A stretch of DNA of 61,133 nt from RGIG5327 sp045612485. Lineage in GTDB: Bacteria > Verrucomicrobiota > Lentisphaeria > Victivallales > UBA1829. Location: contig JAZKZE010000120.1 of the NCBI GenBank assembly GCA_045612485.1, forward strand, positions 1 to 61,133, in the 5' to 3' direction. Under the pieces are notes generated by a model, which was not told the DNA's origin, made no database searches, and worked only from the letters and a program-made list of their open reading frames with translations. Position 1 is the stretch's first letter. Each line of letters begins with the position of its first letter. Made by a program: the position numbers and the translations under genes. Positions 43,119-52,022 of the stretch are shown one piece after another.

Positions 43119-43823
43119 ATGAAAAGAAATTATACATTTACCGATCTCGTTTTTACTTTGGCAGCAATATTGCTCTGCGGGGGAGTGCTTGCCGCCACTG
43201 TACAGAATACCGCCGGAAAAAGTGAAGTTGTCCGCTGTGCGGAAAATATGAAAAATCTCGGCACGGCAACATTCCGTTATGCGGAAGATCATAACGGCAG
43301 ACTTCCGGAAAGCGGATTTTTGAAAGATAACTGGAAACGCAGTATCATCCCTTACCTCTTTACCAAAAAAGGGCAGGATATTACCAAAGCAGTTCCTTTC
43401 TTCCAGTGTCCGGCGGATAAAAATCAACTGCCCGCCTACATGGGGAAAAATCCTTCCTATGTGGGCAAAAACAGTTATTGTGCCAATGCTTATGTGATCG
43501 ACATAAGGGACGTTGATCTGGATAATGACCATGTGAAAGGTGGACAGGAACTGAAAAAACTCTATGGACCAGATACCATCATTCTTTTTGCTGAAGACCA
43601 TTCCCGCAACAACAGTATCGGACTTGGCCCTTCCGTAAAGTTCGACAGAAAAGGGGAATATGAATATACCGTTCCCTGGGGAACCGTTAAAAATGATCCT
43701 GCAAAAAGAGGGTATCACGGCTCTAAAAATAATTTCCTTATGCTGGATGGTGCTGTGGAATTTGACCGGTATGAAAATACTGTAAATGCCAATTTCAATA
43801 AATGGGTCATCCGGTTTTTCTGA
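43119..43823 (+). CDS. atypical pseudopilin with H-X9-DG motif
   Basis: A 234-residue protein with the general pseudopilin layout but an altered N-terminus: MKRNYTFTDLVFTLAAILLC in place of the FTLIELLVV core. The Glu normally at +5 of the mature protein is missing. The C-terminal half is well conserved with other family members: CAENMKNLGTATFRYAEDHN, CPADKNQLP and H-GSKNNFLML-DG, an exact H-X9-DG. Its closest relative here is the protein at 59297 on the other strand. It lies 15 bp after its DUF4838 partner. It may be anchored but not polymerised. Confidence 0.75.
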   Translation: MKRNYTFTDLVFTLAAILLCGGVLAATVQNTAGKSEVVRCAENMKNLGTATFRYAEDHNGRLPESGFLKDNWKRSIIPYLFTKKGQDITKAVPFFQCPADKNQLPAYMGKNPSYVGKNSYCANAYVIDIRDVDLDNDHVKGGQELKKLYGPDTIILFAEDHSRNNSIGLGPSVKFDRKGEYEYTVPWGTVKNDPAKRGYHGSKNNFLMLDGAVEFDRYENTVNANFNKWVIRFF

Positions 43824-43864
43824 AAAATTGCGTATGCCGGAAGCGTAGAGTTATATACAAAACA

Positions 43865-43901
43865 CACTCCGGCGGGAATGGGTATCCCGCCCCGTCGGAG
43901 T
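43865..43901 (+). terminator. strong hairpin after the pseudopilin gene
   Basis: GGCGGGA...TCCCGCC (7-bp stem, 7-base loop) with outer ACTCC/GGAGT arms. No clear T-run follows, so it may be a weak terminator, a Rho-related structure, or part of the adjoining transposon remnant. Confidence 0.4.
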
Positions 43902-44008
43902 CAGTGTGGACAGTGTGTAACCTGGTTGACTTTCCAAAATAAACGTGATAATTTTTCTGAAAGACTCTTGAGAAAAGTTCCCAAACTTAAATAGGCAGGG
44001 CTGACCAT

Positions 44009-44349
44009 GAGGCGGAATACATGCTCAAAAGGTCCGTTGAAAAGTATGCAGATAAGGCTTCAGCGTTTGCAAAATGGCTTGAAAGTGGATTTCTGAAGGA
44101 TTGACGGTATTAATCTTGTGCCAGACTCTATCGGAGTCCGACGTTTGTTGAGTATAAAGTATAATAAATGTGATAGAATTTTAATATAAAGAGTTGAAAA
44201 AACAGATAAGATGTATTAAATTATTTCCTTGCAGGGGAGCTTTGTTCAGAATCGTTGCTGCACTTCTGATCGAACTGGATAGAGCGTGGCTTGAAGAGTG
44301 CAAGCATTACATCAGATGTTTCAGCAGGGATTTTAGAGAATTTATATAA
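44009..44349 (+). mobile_element. decayed IS256-family transposase remnant
   Basis: Two broken plus-strand fragments resemble the C-terminal half of IS256 (mutator-type) transposases. The first (44009-44104) reads EAEYMLKRSVEKYADKASAF then AKWLESGFLKD and a stop, like the '...Y..kap.fa.WLEe...eGL' region. The second (44191-44349) reads ELKKQIRCIKLFPCRGALFR, IVAALLIELDRAWLEECKHY, like 'ELKRRTRVVgiFPN..SLLRLv.ALLiE..EeW'. Frames shift and stop codons intervene; the catalytic first half is absent. No terminal repeats identified. It lies between the pseudopilin and GH63-like genes. Confidence 0.65.
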
Positions 44350-44388
44350 AATATGTTACATAAGTATTTTTTGAAAGAGGAGTAAATA

Positions 44389-45996
44389 ATGAATATTTTC
44401 CCTGACGTCTGGGATTATGGACAACTTTTGGCTTTTTCAGGTATAGACGGCAAAACGGATTTCTGGAACGGTCTTTGTCTGCGGACTGCCAAAGATGAAT
44501 ATGCTTTTGAACTGAAAATCCAGGATCCGGAACAGAAAGCAAAGATTCGTTATACAGGGGAAAAGCCTGAAAGAATAGTTCTTACCGGAGATTTCTTTCA
44601 ATTTTATGCCAATAATAAAATTGCAAAAGGCGTTCTTGCCGATGCCTGGAATATGGTGCTGGAAGGGCCTTTTGAGTTTGTGGATACAGAAGAATTTTAT
44701 GATATGGAATCTGTCGGAGGGAGAACGCTGCTTGCGGTGAAAGGAAATCTTCATAAAGAATTTCTTGAAGAACCCATAGATTCCCTTATTGAAAAACGTT
44801 CCGCTTTTCTCAAATCTTTCCCCGTATTGAAAGATGTACCCCCTGCGGCACAGAAAACTGAACGCAAAGCTCTTTCCCAGATCAAATGTCAGGTTTATTT
44901 TCCGGAGGGGATGATCTCTCATCATTGGAGTACCCCTGACAGATGGCCTCACCGTCACATGTGGCTGTGGGATTCCGCATTCCATGCCATCGGTATGAGA
45001 AATTATGATCCGGCAATGGCGCGGGAACTCATCAGTGCCATGTTCGATGTGCAGCAGGAAAATGGTTTTATTCCGTTAAGTGGGTGTCCCTTTTCTTTCA
45101 ATGAAACAAGAACACAACCTCCCGTTCTGGGATTGGCAATGAAACTTGTCAATGAAGCGGAACCATCTCCGGAATGGATCGGGAAACTTGCCCCGAAACT
45201 GGGAAAATACCTGAAATGGCTTATGGAAAACCGGGACAGCGATGGTAACGGACTTCTGGAATGGGCTGTGGAAATACATGCAAACTGCCGCAGCGGGGAA
45301 AGCGGAATGGATAATTCCCCGCGGTTTGATGGGGCAGTACAGCTGGATGCACCGGATTTCAACGCATTTTTGGCTTCTGAATGTGAATGTATGGCAGAAT
45401 TCATGCCGGAGGAAAAAGAAGTGTGGCTTATGCACCATGAACGGCTCTGCCAACTGATGAATGAGCGTTTGTGGTCTCCGGAATATGAACTTTATATGGA
45501 TTATGATGTTGTTGCAGAAAAAAGAACCGATATTCTTGCAAGCAGCGGTTTTCTCCCTCTTCTCTGCGGAGCCCCCACGCAGGAACAGGCGGCAAAAATG
45601 GCGGCGCATCTCACAAATCCGGAAACATTCGGTACCCCCTTGCGTATTCCTTCCATAGCTGCAAACAATGTGAAAGCGTATAAAAAAGATATGTGGCGGG
45701 GGCCTGTATGGACTAATATCAATTTCCTGATTTCTCTTGGATTGGAACGTTATGGATTCCATGATCTTGCCAGTTCGATCATTCAGGATACTTTGCGTGA
45801 ACAGGAAAAATGGTACCTCAAGTACGGAACATTTTTTGAATTCTATGATGACCGGAAGGAAAATACCCCCCGGGAACTTGAACGGAAGGGAAAGATGCCT
45901 CCGGGCGAATTCCATCCTTTGATGATGCCCTTCCAGGATTACGGATGGTCAGGAACCCTTTATCTGGAAATGATCAACCGTAAAGATTGGCGTTGA
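44389..45996 (+). CDS. GH63/MGH1-like glycoside hydrolase
   Basis: A 535-residue (alpha/alpha)6-barrel enzyme resembling the GH63 mannosylglycerate hydrolase/glucosidase-like group (MGH1-type). Hallmarks are RWPHRHMWLWDSAFHAIGMR, GMDNSPRFDG, LLEWAVEIHANCRSGESGMD, KKDMWRGPVWTNINFLI and PFQDYGWSG near the C-terminus. There is no signal peptide, so cytoplasmic. The sequence AAGAGGAGT precedes ATG 44389. It starts a unit with a Gfo/Idh oxidoreductase, a GH20 enzyme and an amidohydrolase. A paralogue lies at 52023 on the minus strand. Exact linkage specificity is not readable from sequence. Confidence 0.8.
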   Translation: MNIFPDVWDYGQLLAFSGIDGKTDFWNGLCLRTAKDEYAFELKIQDPEQKAKIRYTGEKPERIVLTGDFFQFYANNKIAKGVLADAWNMVLEGPFEFVDTEEFYDMESVGGRTLLAVKGNLHKEFLEEPIDSLIEKRSAFLKSFPVLKDVPPAAQKTERKALSQIKCQVYFPEGMISHHWSTPDRWPHRHMWLWDSAFHAIGMRNYDPAMARELISAMFDVQQENGFIPLSGCPFSFNETRTQPPVLGLAMKLVNEAEPSPEWIGKLAPKLGKYLKWLMENRDSDGNGLLEWAVEIHANCRSGESGMDNSPRFDGAVQLDAPDFNAFLASECECMAEFMPEEKEVWLMHHERLCQLMNERLWSPEYELYMDYDVVAEKRTDILASSGFLPLLCGAPTQEQAAKMAAHLTNPETFGTPLRIPSIAANNVKAYKKDMWRGPVWTNINFLISLGLERYGFHDLASSIIQDTLREQEKWYLKYGTFFEFYDDRKENTPRELERKGKMPPGEFHPLMMPFQDYGWSGTLYLEMINRKDWR

Positions 45997-46022
45997 AAAT
46001 AATATAAGACAAGGAAGTAATT

Positions 46023-47171
46023 ATGTCAGAAGTAAAAAAAGTCGGCGTTGCCGTAATTGCCTGCGGAGCCCGTTCCAGAGGTGTTGTTCATAAACTTTTA
46101 CGGGATTCCCAAAGGGGAGTTGAAATCCTTGCTGTTTACGATCCTATTGACAGCATTGTAGATGAAGCGGAACGGGTCTGGGAGGTGGATAAAGAAAAAT
46201 TCCACCGTTGTTCCAGTTATATGGAAGCAATCAATACTCCCGGCGTGGAATGGGTGATGGTTTTCTCTCCCAATGCCTTCCACAAAGAACACATCCTTGC
46301 TGCTTTCAATGCAGGCAAACATGTGTTTACGGAAAAACCCCTTGCCACTTCCATTGAAGACTGTCAGGAAATCTTTGACGCCCATCAGAGATTGCCTCAT
46401 CTGCACTTTGCTACCGGATTTGTTTTGCGTTATGCTCCCATGTATCAGAAGATCAAAGAATTTCTGACCTCCGGTAAATTCGGTAAATTGCTCAGTATCG
46501 AAGCAAATGAAAATATCGCACCCGGTCATGGCGGTTATATCATGCGGAACTGGCGGAGAAAAACGCAATGGTCTGGTCCCCACATCCTGGAAAAGTGCTG
46601 TCATGACCTTGACCTGATCAACTGGTTCTGTGATTCCCTGCCCTCCAAAGTAAGTTTCTTCGGTGCAAAAAATGTATTCAAAGCCGAAAACCGTTTTATG
46701 GAAGAAAAATTCGGAGCCAATACTTTCAATCATTGGGGCGGACACGACCAGATCGAAACAGCGTTCAATGATGATAACGATTTGATGGATACCACTATGG
46801 GGATTGCTCTCTTCCGTAACGGCGTGCAGGTTTCTTTCTGTGCCAATATGTGCAATACTCTTCCGGAACGCCGGATGAGGTTCAACTGTTCCGAAGGTAC
46901 CATCATTCTGGAACTTTACAGCCGCAGCATCAAATATAAATACATGAATGACGATAATACCTATACCATAGAATATAATGCGGACGGTCATGGCGGCGGT
47001 GACAATCACATCATGAAGGAACTGTGGGTAACTATGACACAGGGTGTTCCGCCGAAATGCAGCGGCAATGAAGGGTTGGAAAGTGCAGTATTTGCTCTTG
47101 GCTTTGATCAGGCGGCAAGAGAAGGCAAAATCATTGATCTTGAACCTGTCTGGAAGAAGTTGAACCGCTGA
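46023..47171 (+). CDS. Gfo/Idh/MocA-family oxidoreductase
   Basis: A 382-residue NAD(P)-dependent oxidoreductase. The Rossmann opening is VGVAVIACGARSRGVVHKLL, then the family signature FTEKPLATSIEDCQ (E-K-P-L/x). LEKCCHDLDLINWFC supplies the usual catalytic-region His/Asp. The C-terminal alpha/beta domain ends VWKKLNR. It is highly similar to the protein at 55704 on the opposite strand across its whole length. In this context it probably oxidises or reduces a released sugar or supports an oxidative glycosidase mechanism; the reaction is unknown. AAGGAAG precedes the start. Confidence 0.88.
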   Translation: MSEVKKVGVAVIACGARSRGVVHKLLRDSQRGVEILAVYDPIDSIVDEAERVWEVDKEKFHRCSSYMEAINTPGVEWVMVFSPNAFHKEHILAAFNAGKHVFTEKPLATSIEDCQEIFDAHQRLPHLHFATGFVLRYAPMYQKIKEFLTSGKFGKLLSIEANENIAPGHGGYIMRNWRRKTQWSGPHILEKCCHDLDLINWFCDSLPSKVSFFGAKNVFKAENRFMEEKFGANTFNHWGGHDQIETAFNDDNDLMDTTMGIALFRNGVQVSFCANMCNTLPERRMRFNCSEGTIILELYSRSIKYKYMNDDNTYTIEYNADGHGGGDNHIMKELWVTMTQGVPPKCSGNEGLESAVFALGFDQAAREGKIIDLEPVWKKLNR

Positions 47172-47254
47172 ACCGGAAACTTGTGATATATACAACTTTT
47201 TGTAAACAGGAAAAAAGTATCTCAGAAACGGAATATTTTTTGAGTTCTGTGATG

Positions 47255-47279
47255 ACCGGAGGAAAAATATACCTCCGGT
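47255..47279 (+). other. 8-bp hairpin in the leader of the GH20 gene
   Basis: ACCGGAGG (47255-47262) and CCTCCGGT (47272-47279) are perfect arms, 24 bp before the ATG at 47304. No T-run follows. The left arm contains GGAGG, so pairing could sequester a ribosome-binding-like sequence, but the GGAG used by 47304 (47289-47292) is outside. Could also be an operator. Confidence 0.35.
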
Positions 47280-47303
47280 AACTGCAACGGAGTATCTGAA
47301 ACA

Positions 47304-49145
47304 ATGCTTTTTACAGTAAAAAGTGAAACACTGACGCCGGAGATAAGAGATCTTCTCCGGACTCTTTCCGAAGAGTATCCCATATCTTTTGAAGGGGAGG
47401 GGCGTCTTCTTTCCTTCCGGAAAACCGATAGTTCCGACACCTCCTTTTCCTGTGAGATCTCGGAAAAGGAAGTTGTCATTCATTATTCCACCCTTTCTGC
47501 CGCCGCAAGAGGATTGGCTTCTGCTTTTGCCGGGATCGGATGCAGGGAAAGTACGCCATTTAAAACTCTGGGGATCATGCTGGATGTTTCCCGGGGAATG
47601 GTGATGAAAGCAGAGCATCTGAAAAAATATTTCCGCAGACTGGCACTTGCCGGATATAATATGGTAATGCTTTATACGGAAGATGTTTATGAACTTCCCG
47701 GAGAACCTTTCTTCGGCAGGTTCCGGGATAAATATACCGCAAGTGAGATCCGGGAATTGGATGCTTATGCAAAAAGTCTTGGAATCGAACTTGTAGGCTG
47801 TATCCAGACTCTGGGACACATGGAGCAGATCCTGCGCTGGAAGACCGGGTACCGGGATATAGCCGATACCCCCCAGGAATTGCTTGCCGGAGAGGAAAAA
47901 ACGTATTCCCTCATAGAAAAAATGATCCGTTTCTGGTCGGAAAATCTTTCTTCAAGACGCATCCATATCGGAATGGATGAAACGCAGAATCTGGGCAAGG
48001 GAAAGTATCTTGATGTGCATGGGTATGAAAATCCCTTTGAGATTTTTAACAAACATCTGGCAAGGATCAATAGTATTTGCTGTAAAGAGGGATTATCTCC
48101 TCTGATCTGGTCGGATATGTATTTCCGTTTCGGAAATGAAGAACATCAGTATTATACCTGGGAAAAGCCGCTTTCAAAGGAAGTAATGGCACGCGTGCCT
48201 GAAAATGTAACTCTTGTTTACTGGGATTATTATCATACAGGACAGGATGTTTATGAAAATATGATCCGCAGACACCGGGAAAACGGGTTTGAGCCTGTTG
48301 TTGCTTCCGGATTATGGACGTGGCCTGCATTGTGGTACGATCATGCACATTCCATACAGACCGTTCCACCCTGTATTAGTGCGTGCAGAAAAGAAAAGAT
48401 AAAGGAACTCTTTTTTACCATGTGGGGCGATGATGGCGCGTATTGCGATTTTGATTCCGCACTTTACGGGATCATCAAAGCGGCAGAACTATCCTTTGAT
48501 GCCAATGAAAATGCTTTTGCACCCCGGTTTGAAAAGATTTGCAAGGCTTCTTTTACTGCGGCAGATTCCGCTGCTCAATTCGGCAATCTTCTCTTCAATG
48601 CAGCTTTGATGATTTGGGATGACCCGCTTATGGGGATCTATTTTGATGAAATGGTCAAGCGTGACGGGGAGACCTTTGTGCCTGTTGCCATACAGAAATG
48701 CCGGGATCTTCTTGATAACATAACTCCTTATCTTGCTGAACGGGAAGCTGGAAATTTTCAGCATTTGAATAATATTCTTCTGCTTCTTGTCAATAAACTA
48801 ATATTCCGCAGGGATTTCAAGATGGCTTACGCAGAAAATAACAGAGAGCTGTTGAAAAGTATTGCGGATGAAAGAATACCGCTTTTGATAGAATCGGTCA
48901 AAGAATTCAATAAAAGTTTCCGTGTGCAGTTTCTGAATTCTTCCAAACCTGCCGGACTGGATCGCATCCAGTTGAGAAATGGCGGACTTATCCTGCGTCT
49001 GGAGGAAACTATTGTAAGGATACAGGAATTTCTGGATGGAAGTTGTGATGCCATTGCCGAATTGGAACAGCCGGATACAGGTTCAATTAATACGGTTTCC
49101 ACAAGTTATGCAAATATTTCAGTAAGTTCAGTCAACCGCTGGTGA
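47304..49145 (+). CDS. GH20 beta-N-acetylhexosaminidase-like enzyme
   Basis: A 613-residue enzyme of the GH20 type. Residues about 1-85 are the small alpha/beta domain; the barrel starts FKTLGIMLDVSRGMVMKAEH. Asp225 and Glu226 in HIGMDETQNLG correspond to the catalytic D-E pair of substrate-assisted hexosaminidases. IQTLGHMEQILRW and YTWEKPLSKEV fit the barrel. No signal peptide. The long C-terminal helical extension (about 450-613) is unusual compared with classical GH20 enzymes. GGAG precedes the ATG. It is in the same orientation as the GH63-like and Gfo/Idh genes and the amidohydrolase 25 bp downstream. Confidence 0.82.
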   Translation: MLFTVKSETLTPEIRDLLRTLSEEYPISFEGEGRLLSFRKTDSSDTSFSCEISEKEVVIHYSTLSAAARGLASAFAGIGCRESTPFKTLGIMLDVSRGMVMKAEHLKKYFRRLALAGYNMVMLYTEDVYELPGEPFFGRFRDKYTASEIRELDAYAKSLGIELVGCIQTLGHMEQILRWKTGYRDIADTPQELLAGEEKTYSLIEKMIRFWSENLSSRRIHIGMDETQNLGKGKYLDVHGYENPFEIFNKHLARINSICCKEGLSPLIWSDMYFRFGNEEHQYYTWEKPLSKEVMARVPENVTLVYWDYYHTGQDVYENMIRRHRENGFEPVVASGLWTWPALWYDHAHSIQTVPPCISACRKEKIKELFFTMWGDDGAYCDFDSALYGIIKAAELSFDANENAFAPRFEKICKASFTAADSAAQFGNLLFNAALMIWDDPLMGIYFDEMVKRDGETFVPVAIQKCRDLLDNITPYLAEREAGNFQHLNNILLLLVNKLIFRRDFKMAYAENNRELLKSIADERIPLLIESVKEFNKSFRVQFLNSSKPAGLDRIQLRNGGLILRLEETIVRIQEFLDGSCDAIAELEQPDTGSINTVSTSYANISVSSVNRW

Positions 49146-49170
49146 ATCATAGAATAAGGAGTAAAAATAA

Positions 49171-49956
49171 ATGTTTTCCCCTGATGATTTTGAGATCATA
49201 GATTTTCATACTCATCCTCTTTTTGAAACGGGAAGTACCGGACCTTACGGAAAACCGGATAATATGGAAGAATTGGATTACGAGATGAAAAAAGTTGGGA
49301 TCGACCGTTATGCAGGAAGTCTTGTTTATCTGCGGGAAGTAACGGATTATAAAGAGATCCGGAAACTGAATGAAGAAGCCTTGCGGATCAGAGATAAGTA
49401 TCCCAGTTATATTCCCGGACTTCAGGTGCATGGGGATTTTCCGGAAGAATCTATTGCCGATCTTACAAAATATTACCATGAAGAGGGAATCCGTCTTATT
49501 GGGGAACTTGTGCCGTATCTGATGAAAACAGGGGAATACAATTCTCCCGGCATGATCCGGATTTTGAAAGAAGCCGGGAAACTTGGAATGACTGCAAGTC
49601 TTGACGGTGGTTTCAGGGAGACCGTCGTTCCGGTACTGGAAAACTGTCCTGGACTGAATGTTGTTCTTGCTCATCCGGGGCCGCCCTGGGGGGATGACAG
49701 TGCAAAAATCCGTTTTCAGTGGGTATCTGAATATGAAAATTTATATATGGATCTCTCCGGATGCGGACTTTACCGCTGGAACATGCTCCGGTACGGTATT
49801 GATGTTTGCGGTGCGGATAAATTGCTGTTCGGATCCGATATGCCGGTATGCAGTGCAGGAATGTATGTATATGGCGTACTGTCAGAAAATCTTACCAGAG
49901 AAGAATTGCAGCTTGTTCTGGCAGGAAATTGTAAACGTCTTCTGGGAATGAAATAA
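49171..49956 (+). CDS. amidohydrolase-superfamily metal-dependent hydrolase
   Basis: A 261-residue TIM-barrel hydrolase of the Amidohydro_2 type. The metal motif is IIDFHTHPLF (His13, His15), a further His is in VLAHPGPPW, and the late FGSDMPV supplies the conserved Asp. Members act as decarboxylases, lactonases or deacetylases. Located directly after a hexosaminidase, a role in processing the released amino sugar or a sugar lactone from the Gfo/Idh step is possible, but cannot be decided. AAGGAG precedes the start. Confidence 0.82.
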   Translation: MFSPDDFEIIDFHTHPLFETGSTGPYGKPDNMEELDYEMKKVGIDRYAGSLVYLREVTDYKEIRKLNEEALRIRDKYPSYIPGLQVHGDFPEESIADLTKYYHEEGIRLIGELVPYLMKTGEYNSPGMIRILKEAGKLGMTASLDGGFRETVVPVLENCPGLNVVLAHPGPPWGDDSAKIRFQWVSEYENLYMDLSGCGLYRWNMLRYGIDVCGADKLLFGSDMPVCSAGMYVYGVLSENLTREELQLVLAGNCKRLLGMK

Positions 49957-49983
49957 AATTTCCGGAATTTTGATTAGACTTAT

Positions 49984-50053
49984 ACCGGCTTCACCGTCTG
50001 CTTTCCGGAAAGCAGACAAATCTTTTCGGTGATACAGGGGTTGTGGAGCCGGT
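49984..50053. other. nested inverted repeat, possible structured RNA or terminator
   Basis: A perfect 22-bp palindrome (49996-50017, centre CTTTCCGGAAAG) lies inside two further pairs of arms: CACCG (49991-49997 region) with CGGTG, and ACCGGCT (49984-49990) with AGCCGGT (50047-50053). All unpaired bases (about 9 and 14) lie on the right side. It falls between convergent gene ends. A short T-containing stretch follows the inner hairpin on the plus strand. Confidence 0.5.
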
Positions 50054-50652
50054 CAATGATTTTTCTGATAATGCCCCGGAGTACGGGATGTGATCTTTTT
50101 GAATAAACGGCAGAAATGACTCATGTCATAAAAAGAATATTTTTCCGCGATCTCTTTCACCAGCAGTTTTCCCCCGCAGAACTCCTGCAATGCAAAGTAA
50201 AAACGGCTGTTGACTTCATATTTTGCAAAAGGTGTTCCCACAATACGGGCAAATTGTTTCAGGAAGGTGCTTACGGACATATTGCAGGAGGCTGCCGCCT
50301 CTTCCACTGTGAGCTTTCTGCCGTCAGCATTCTGTACTTTCTGTAATGCAGGAAGCAACCGGAAATAATCTGTCTGATTGTTGCCCGGAAGCTCTTCATC
50401 CTTTACGTTGGAAAGAATACGGATAAAAAATCCAATAAAAATATGCCACAGGCGCAGATAATCATTTTCCGGAACCGGATATTCCGGCAAATAAGGGTTC
50501 TCAAAATCATATTTGCCGTTATTGAAACATTTCCGGCAGGTGGAAATATATTCTTCCGGATAGATCTCATAGAGCGTTTTTTGCAGAAAATTGCCGGAAA
50601 TATATTTTTTTATAAGGTGAATAAAAATGGAAGTATTCCGGAAGGTAAGTTC
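50053..50652 (-). pseudogene. 5'-truncated AraC-family regulator
   Basis: The frame continues upstream of the only possible TTG start (50490) as credible protein: FELTFRNTSIFIHLIKKYIS, then YEIYPEEY, until a stop at 50671-50673, but no ATG or ribosome binding site is found. The C-terminal part is a normal AraC helix-turn-helix pair (CNMSVSTFLKQFARIVGTPF; YSFYDMSHFCRLFKKITSRT). The cupin sensor domain of about 100 residues is missing. The open frame runs straight back into the terminator of the FAD oxidoreductase gene, so the 5' end was probably removed by a deletion or rearrangement. Expression is unlikely, unless as a short DNA-binding protein. Confidence 0.65.
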
Positions 50653-50691
50653 AAAAAAAAGCCGGATAGTTTTATGTCATCCGGCTTTTTT
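50653..50691 (-). terminator. strong intrinsic terminator of the minus-strand operon
   Basis: GCCGGAT (50661-50667) pairs with ATCCGGC (50679-50685) around an 11-base loop, extended by A-run/T-run pairing on both sides. It lies 25 bp after the FAD oxidoreductase stop and can work in both directions. Confidence 0.85.
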
Positions 50692-50715
50692 GTACAGGAA
50701 AAAGGTGCTTGTTGC

Positions 50716-52020
50716 TTAAAGAAAAGCTCCAAGAGCTTTGAGTTTGCCTCTAACCTCTTCTCCGGTTACCTGATCAATAGAAATATTCTTTTTCACCGCA
50801 ATGGATGCTCCCATGCCTGCCGCCTGACCTATGCTGCACATACAGGGCATGATCCGGATACTGCTGTGCAACGCGTGATCCACGGAGATCGCCCGGCATC
50901 CCATCAAAAGATTGGAAACATCTGCTGCAACAAGGGCACCGTAACGGATCTCATAATACTCATTTTTCGGCAGCTTGACACATGTATCACCGCCACCATT
51001 GGGATTATGGATGTCAATGGGATACTGGCATCTTGCGATTCCGTCGGGATATTTTGCACAATTATGGAAATCTTCCACTGTCTGATAGACTTTTCCCCGG
51101 ATCCGGCGGCTTTCCCGTACCCCCACCGTTGAAGCTATGGAATGTAAGGAAGCGTTTTCAAAGCCGGGGACCCATTTACGGAAGAAACGGATAAATTCCC
51201 TTATCTGACGTCTGCCTTCAATTTCCGCTTCAGAAAGTTCCAAAGCATTTACCGCACTCTTTTTTACGATCCTTGTTGTATTGAAATGCAAAGTATTTTC
51301 ATTTATGGTGGTAAAATAAAGTACATTTTCCCGGGGGCAATGGATCTCATCTGCCGCTTTTGCTTTTTCAAACAATTCATTCAGAGTCTTTTTGTCCGGG
51401 ATCCTTTTCATATCTACATGACTCATTTTGAAACAGCTGCTCATTGGCTGGCAGCAGCCATCCTGATTGCCCATTTCATATTTGCATCCGGCAAGATAAG
51501 CAAGATCGCCATCGCCTGTGGAGTCGATAAAGATTTTGCTTTCCACTGCACACAGACCGCTTTTGGTCTGGAATACAGCATAACGGATGGTATCTCCTTC
51601 TTTGATCACATCAGCAAGGACATGATGATAAAGGATCTTGCAATTACTTTCCAGTATAAGATCTTCCATGGCAAGCATGGCAAAATCCTTGGATAAAAGA
51701 GTGCTGCCGTAAGAGGCAAAAAACGGGACTCTTTCCAGTTCCGCCGGAGAATAATATTGCACCATTTTTTCGCACCAGGAAATAAATACCGGTCTGTCAA
51801 GGGATACATGGTCAAGGTGGTTATACATAAAGGGATTTACTTCCCCGTGAAAAGCCATCCCCCCCAGAGATCCGAATCTTTCTGCAAGCAGGGTCTTACA
51901 CCCGTTTTTTGCCGCCATAACGGAAGCTCCCAGTCCACCGGGGCCGCCTCCTACGACAAGTACATCTACTGTAGCAACAACCGGAATGAGTTTTTCTTTT
52001 CCGTAAAGGATTTCTTTCAT
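50716..52020 (-). CDS. FAD-dependent oxidoreductase
   Basis: A 434-residue flavoprotein. The dinucleotide-binding motif is VDVLVVGGGPGGLGASVMAA near residue 18, followed by LLAERFGSLGGMAFHGEV, as in the FAD_oxidored family often found near glycan-degradation genes. FIDSTGDGDLAYLAG is the second FAD-contact block, and the C-terminal MPCMCSIGQAAGMGASIAV the third. Full length, no signal peptide. GGAGTAAAA precedes ATG 52020, two bases after the stop of the upstream gene. Its electron partner and substrate are unknown. Confidence 0.82.
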   Translation of the reverse strand: MKEILYGKEKLIPVVATVDVLVVGGGPGGLGASVMAAKNGCKTLLAERFGSLGGMAFHGEVNPFMYNHLDHVSLDRPVFISWCEKMVQYYSPAELERVPFFASYGSTLLSKDFAMLAMEDLILESNCKILYHHVLADVIKEGDTIRYAVFQTKSGLCAVESKIFIDSTGDGDLAYLAGCKYEMGNQDGCCQPMSSCFKMSHVDMKRIPDKKTLNELFEKAKAADEIHCPRENVLYFTTINENTLHFNTTRIVKKSAVNALELSEAEIEGRRQIREFIRFFRKWVPGFENASLHSIASTVGVRESRRIRGKVYQTVEDFHNCAKYPDGIARCQYPIDIHNPNGGGDTCVKLPKNEYYEIRYGALVAADVSNLLMGCRAISVDHALHSSIRIMPCMCSIGQAAGMGASIAVKKNISIDQVTGEEVRGKLKALGAFL

Positions 52021-52022
52021 TT

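Noticed and set aside
42060..43718. 552-codon minus-strand frame opposite the DUF4838 and pseudopilin genes
   Set aside because: Covers two well-supported plus-strand genes and matches no family; no start signal.
46098..47819. 573-codon minus-strand frame opposite the Gfo/Idh and GH20 genes
   Set aside because: Antisense shadow. Its residue composition is atypical and a similar shadow occurs opposite the paralogous Gfo/Idh gene, showing it derives from the sense coding pattern.
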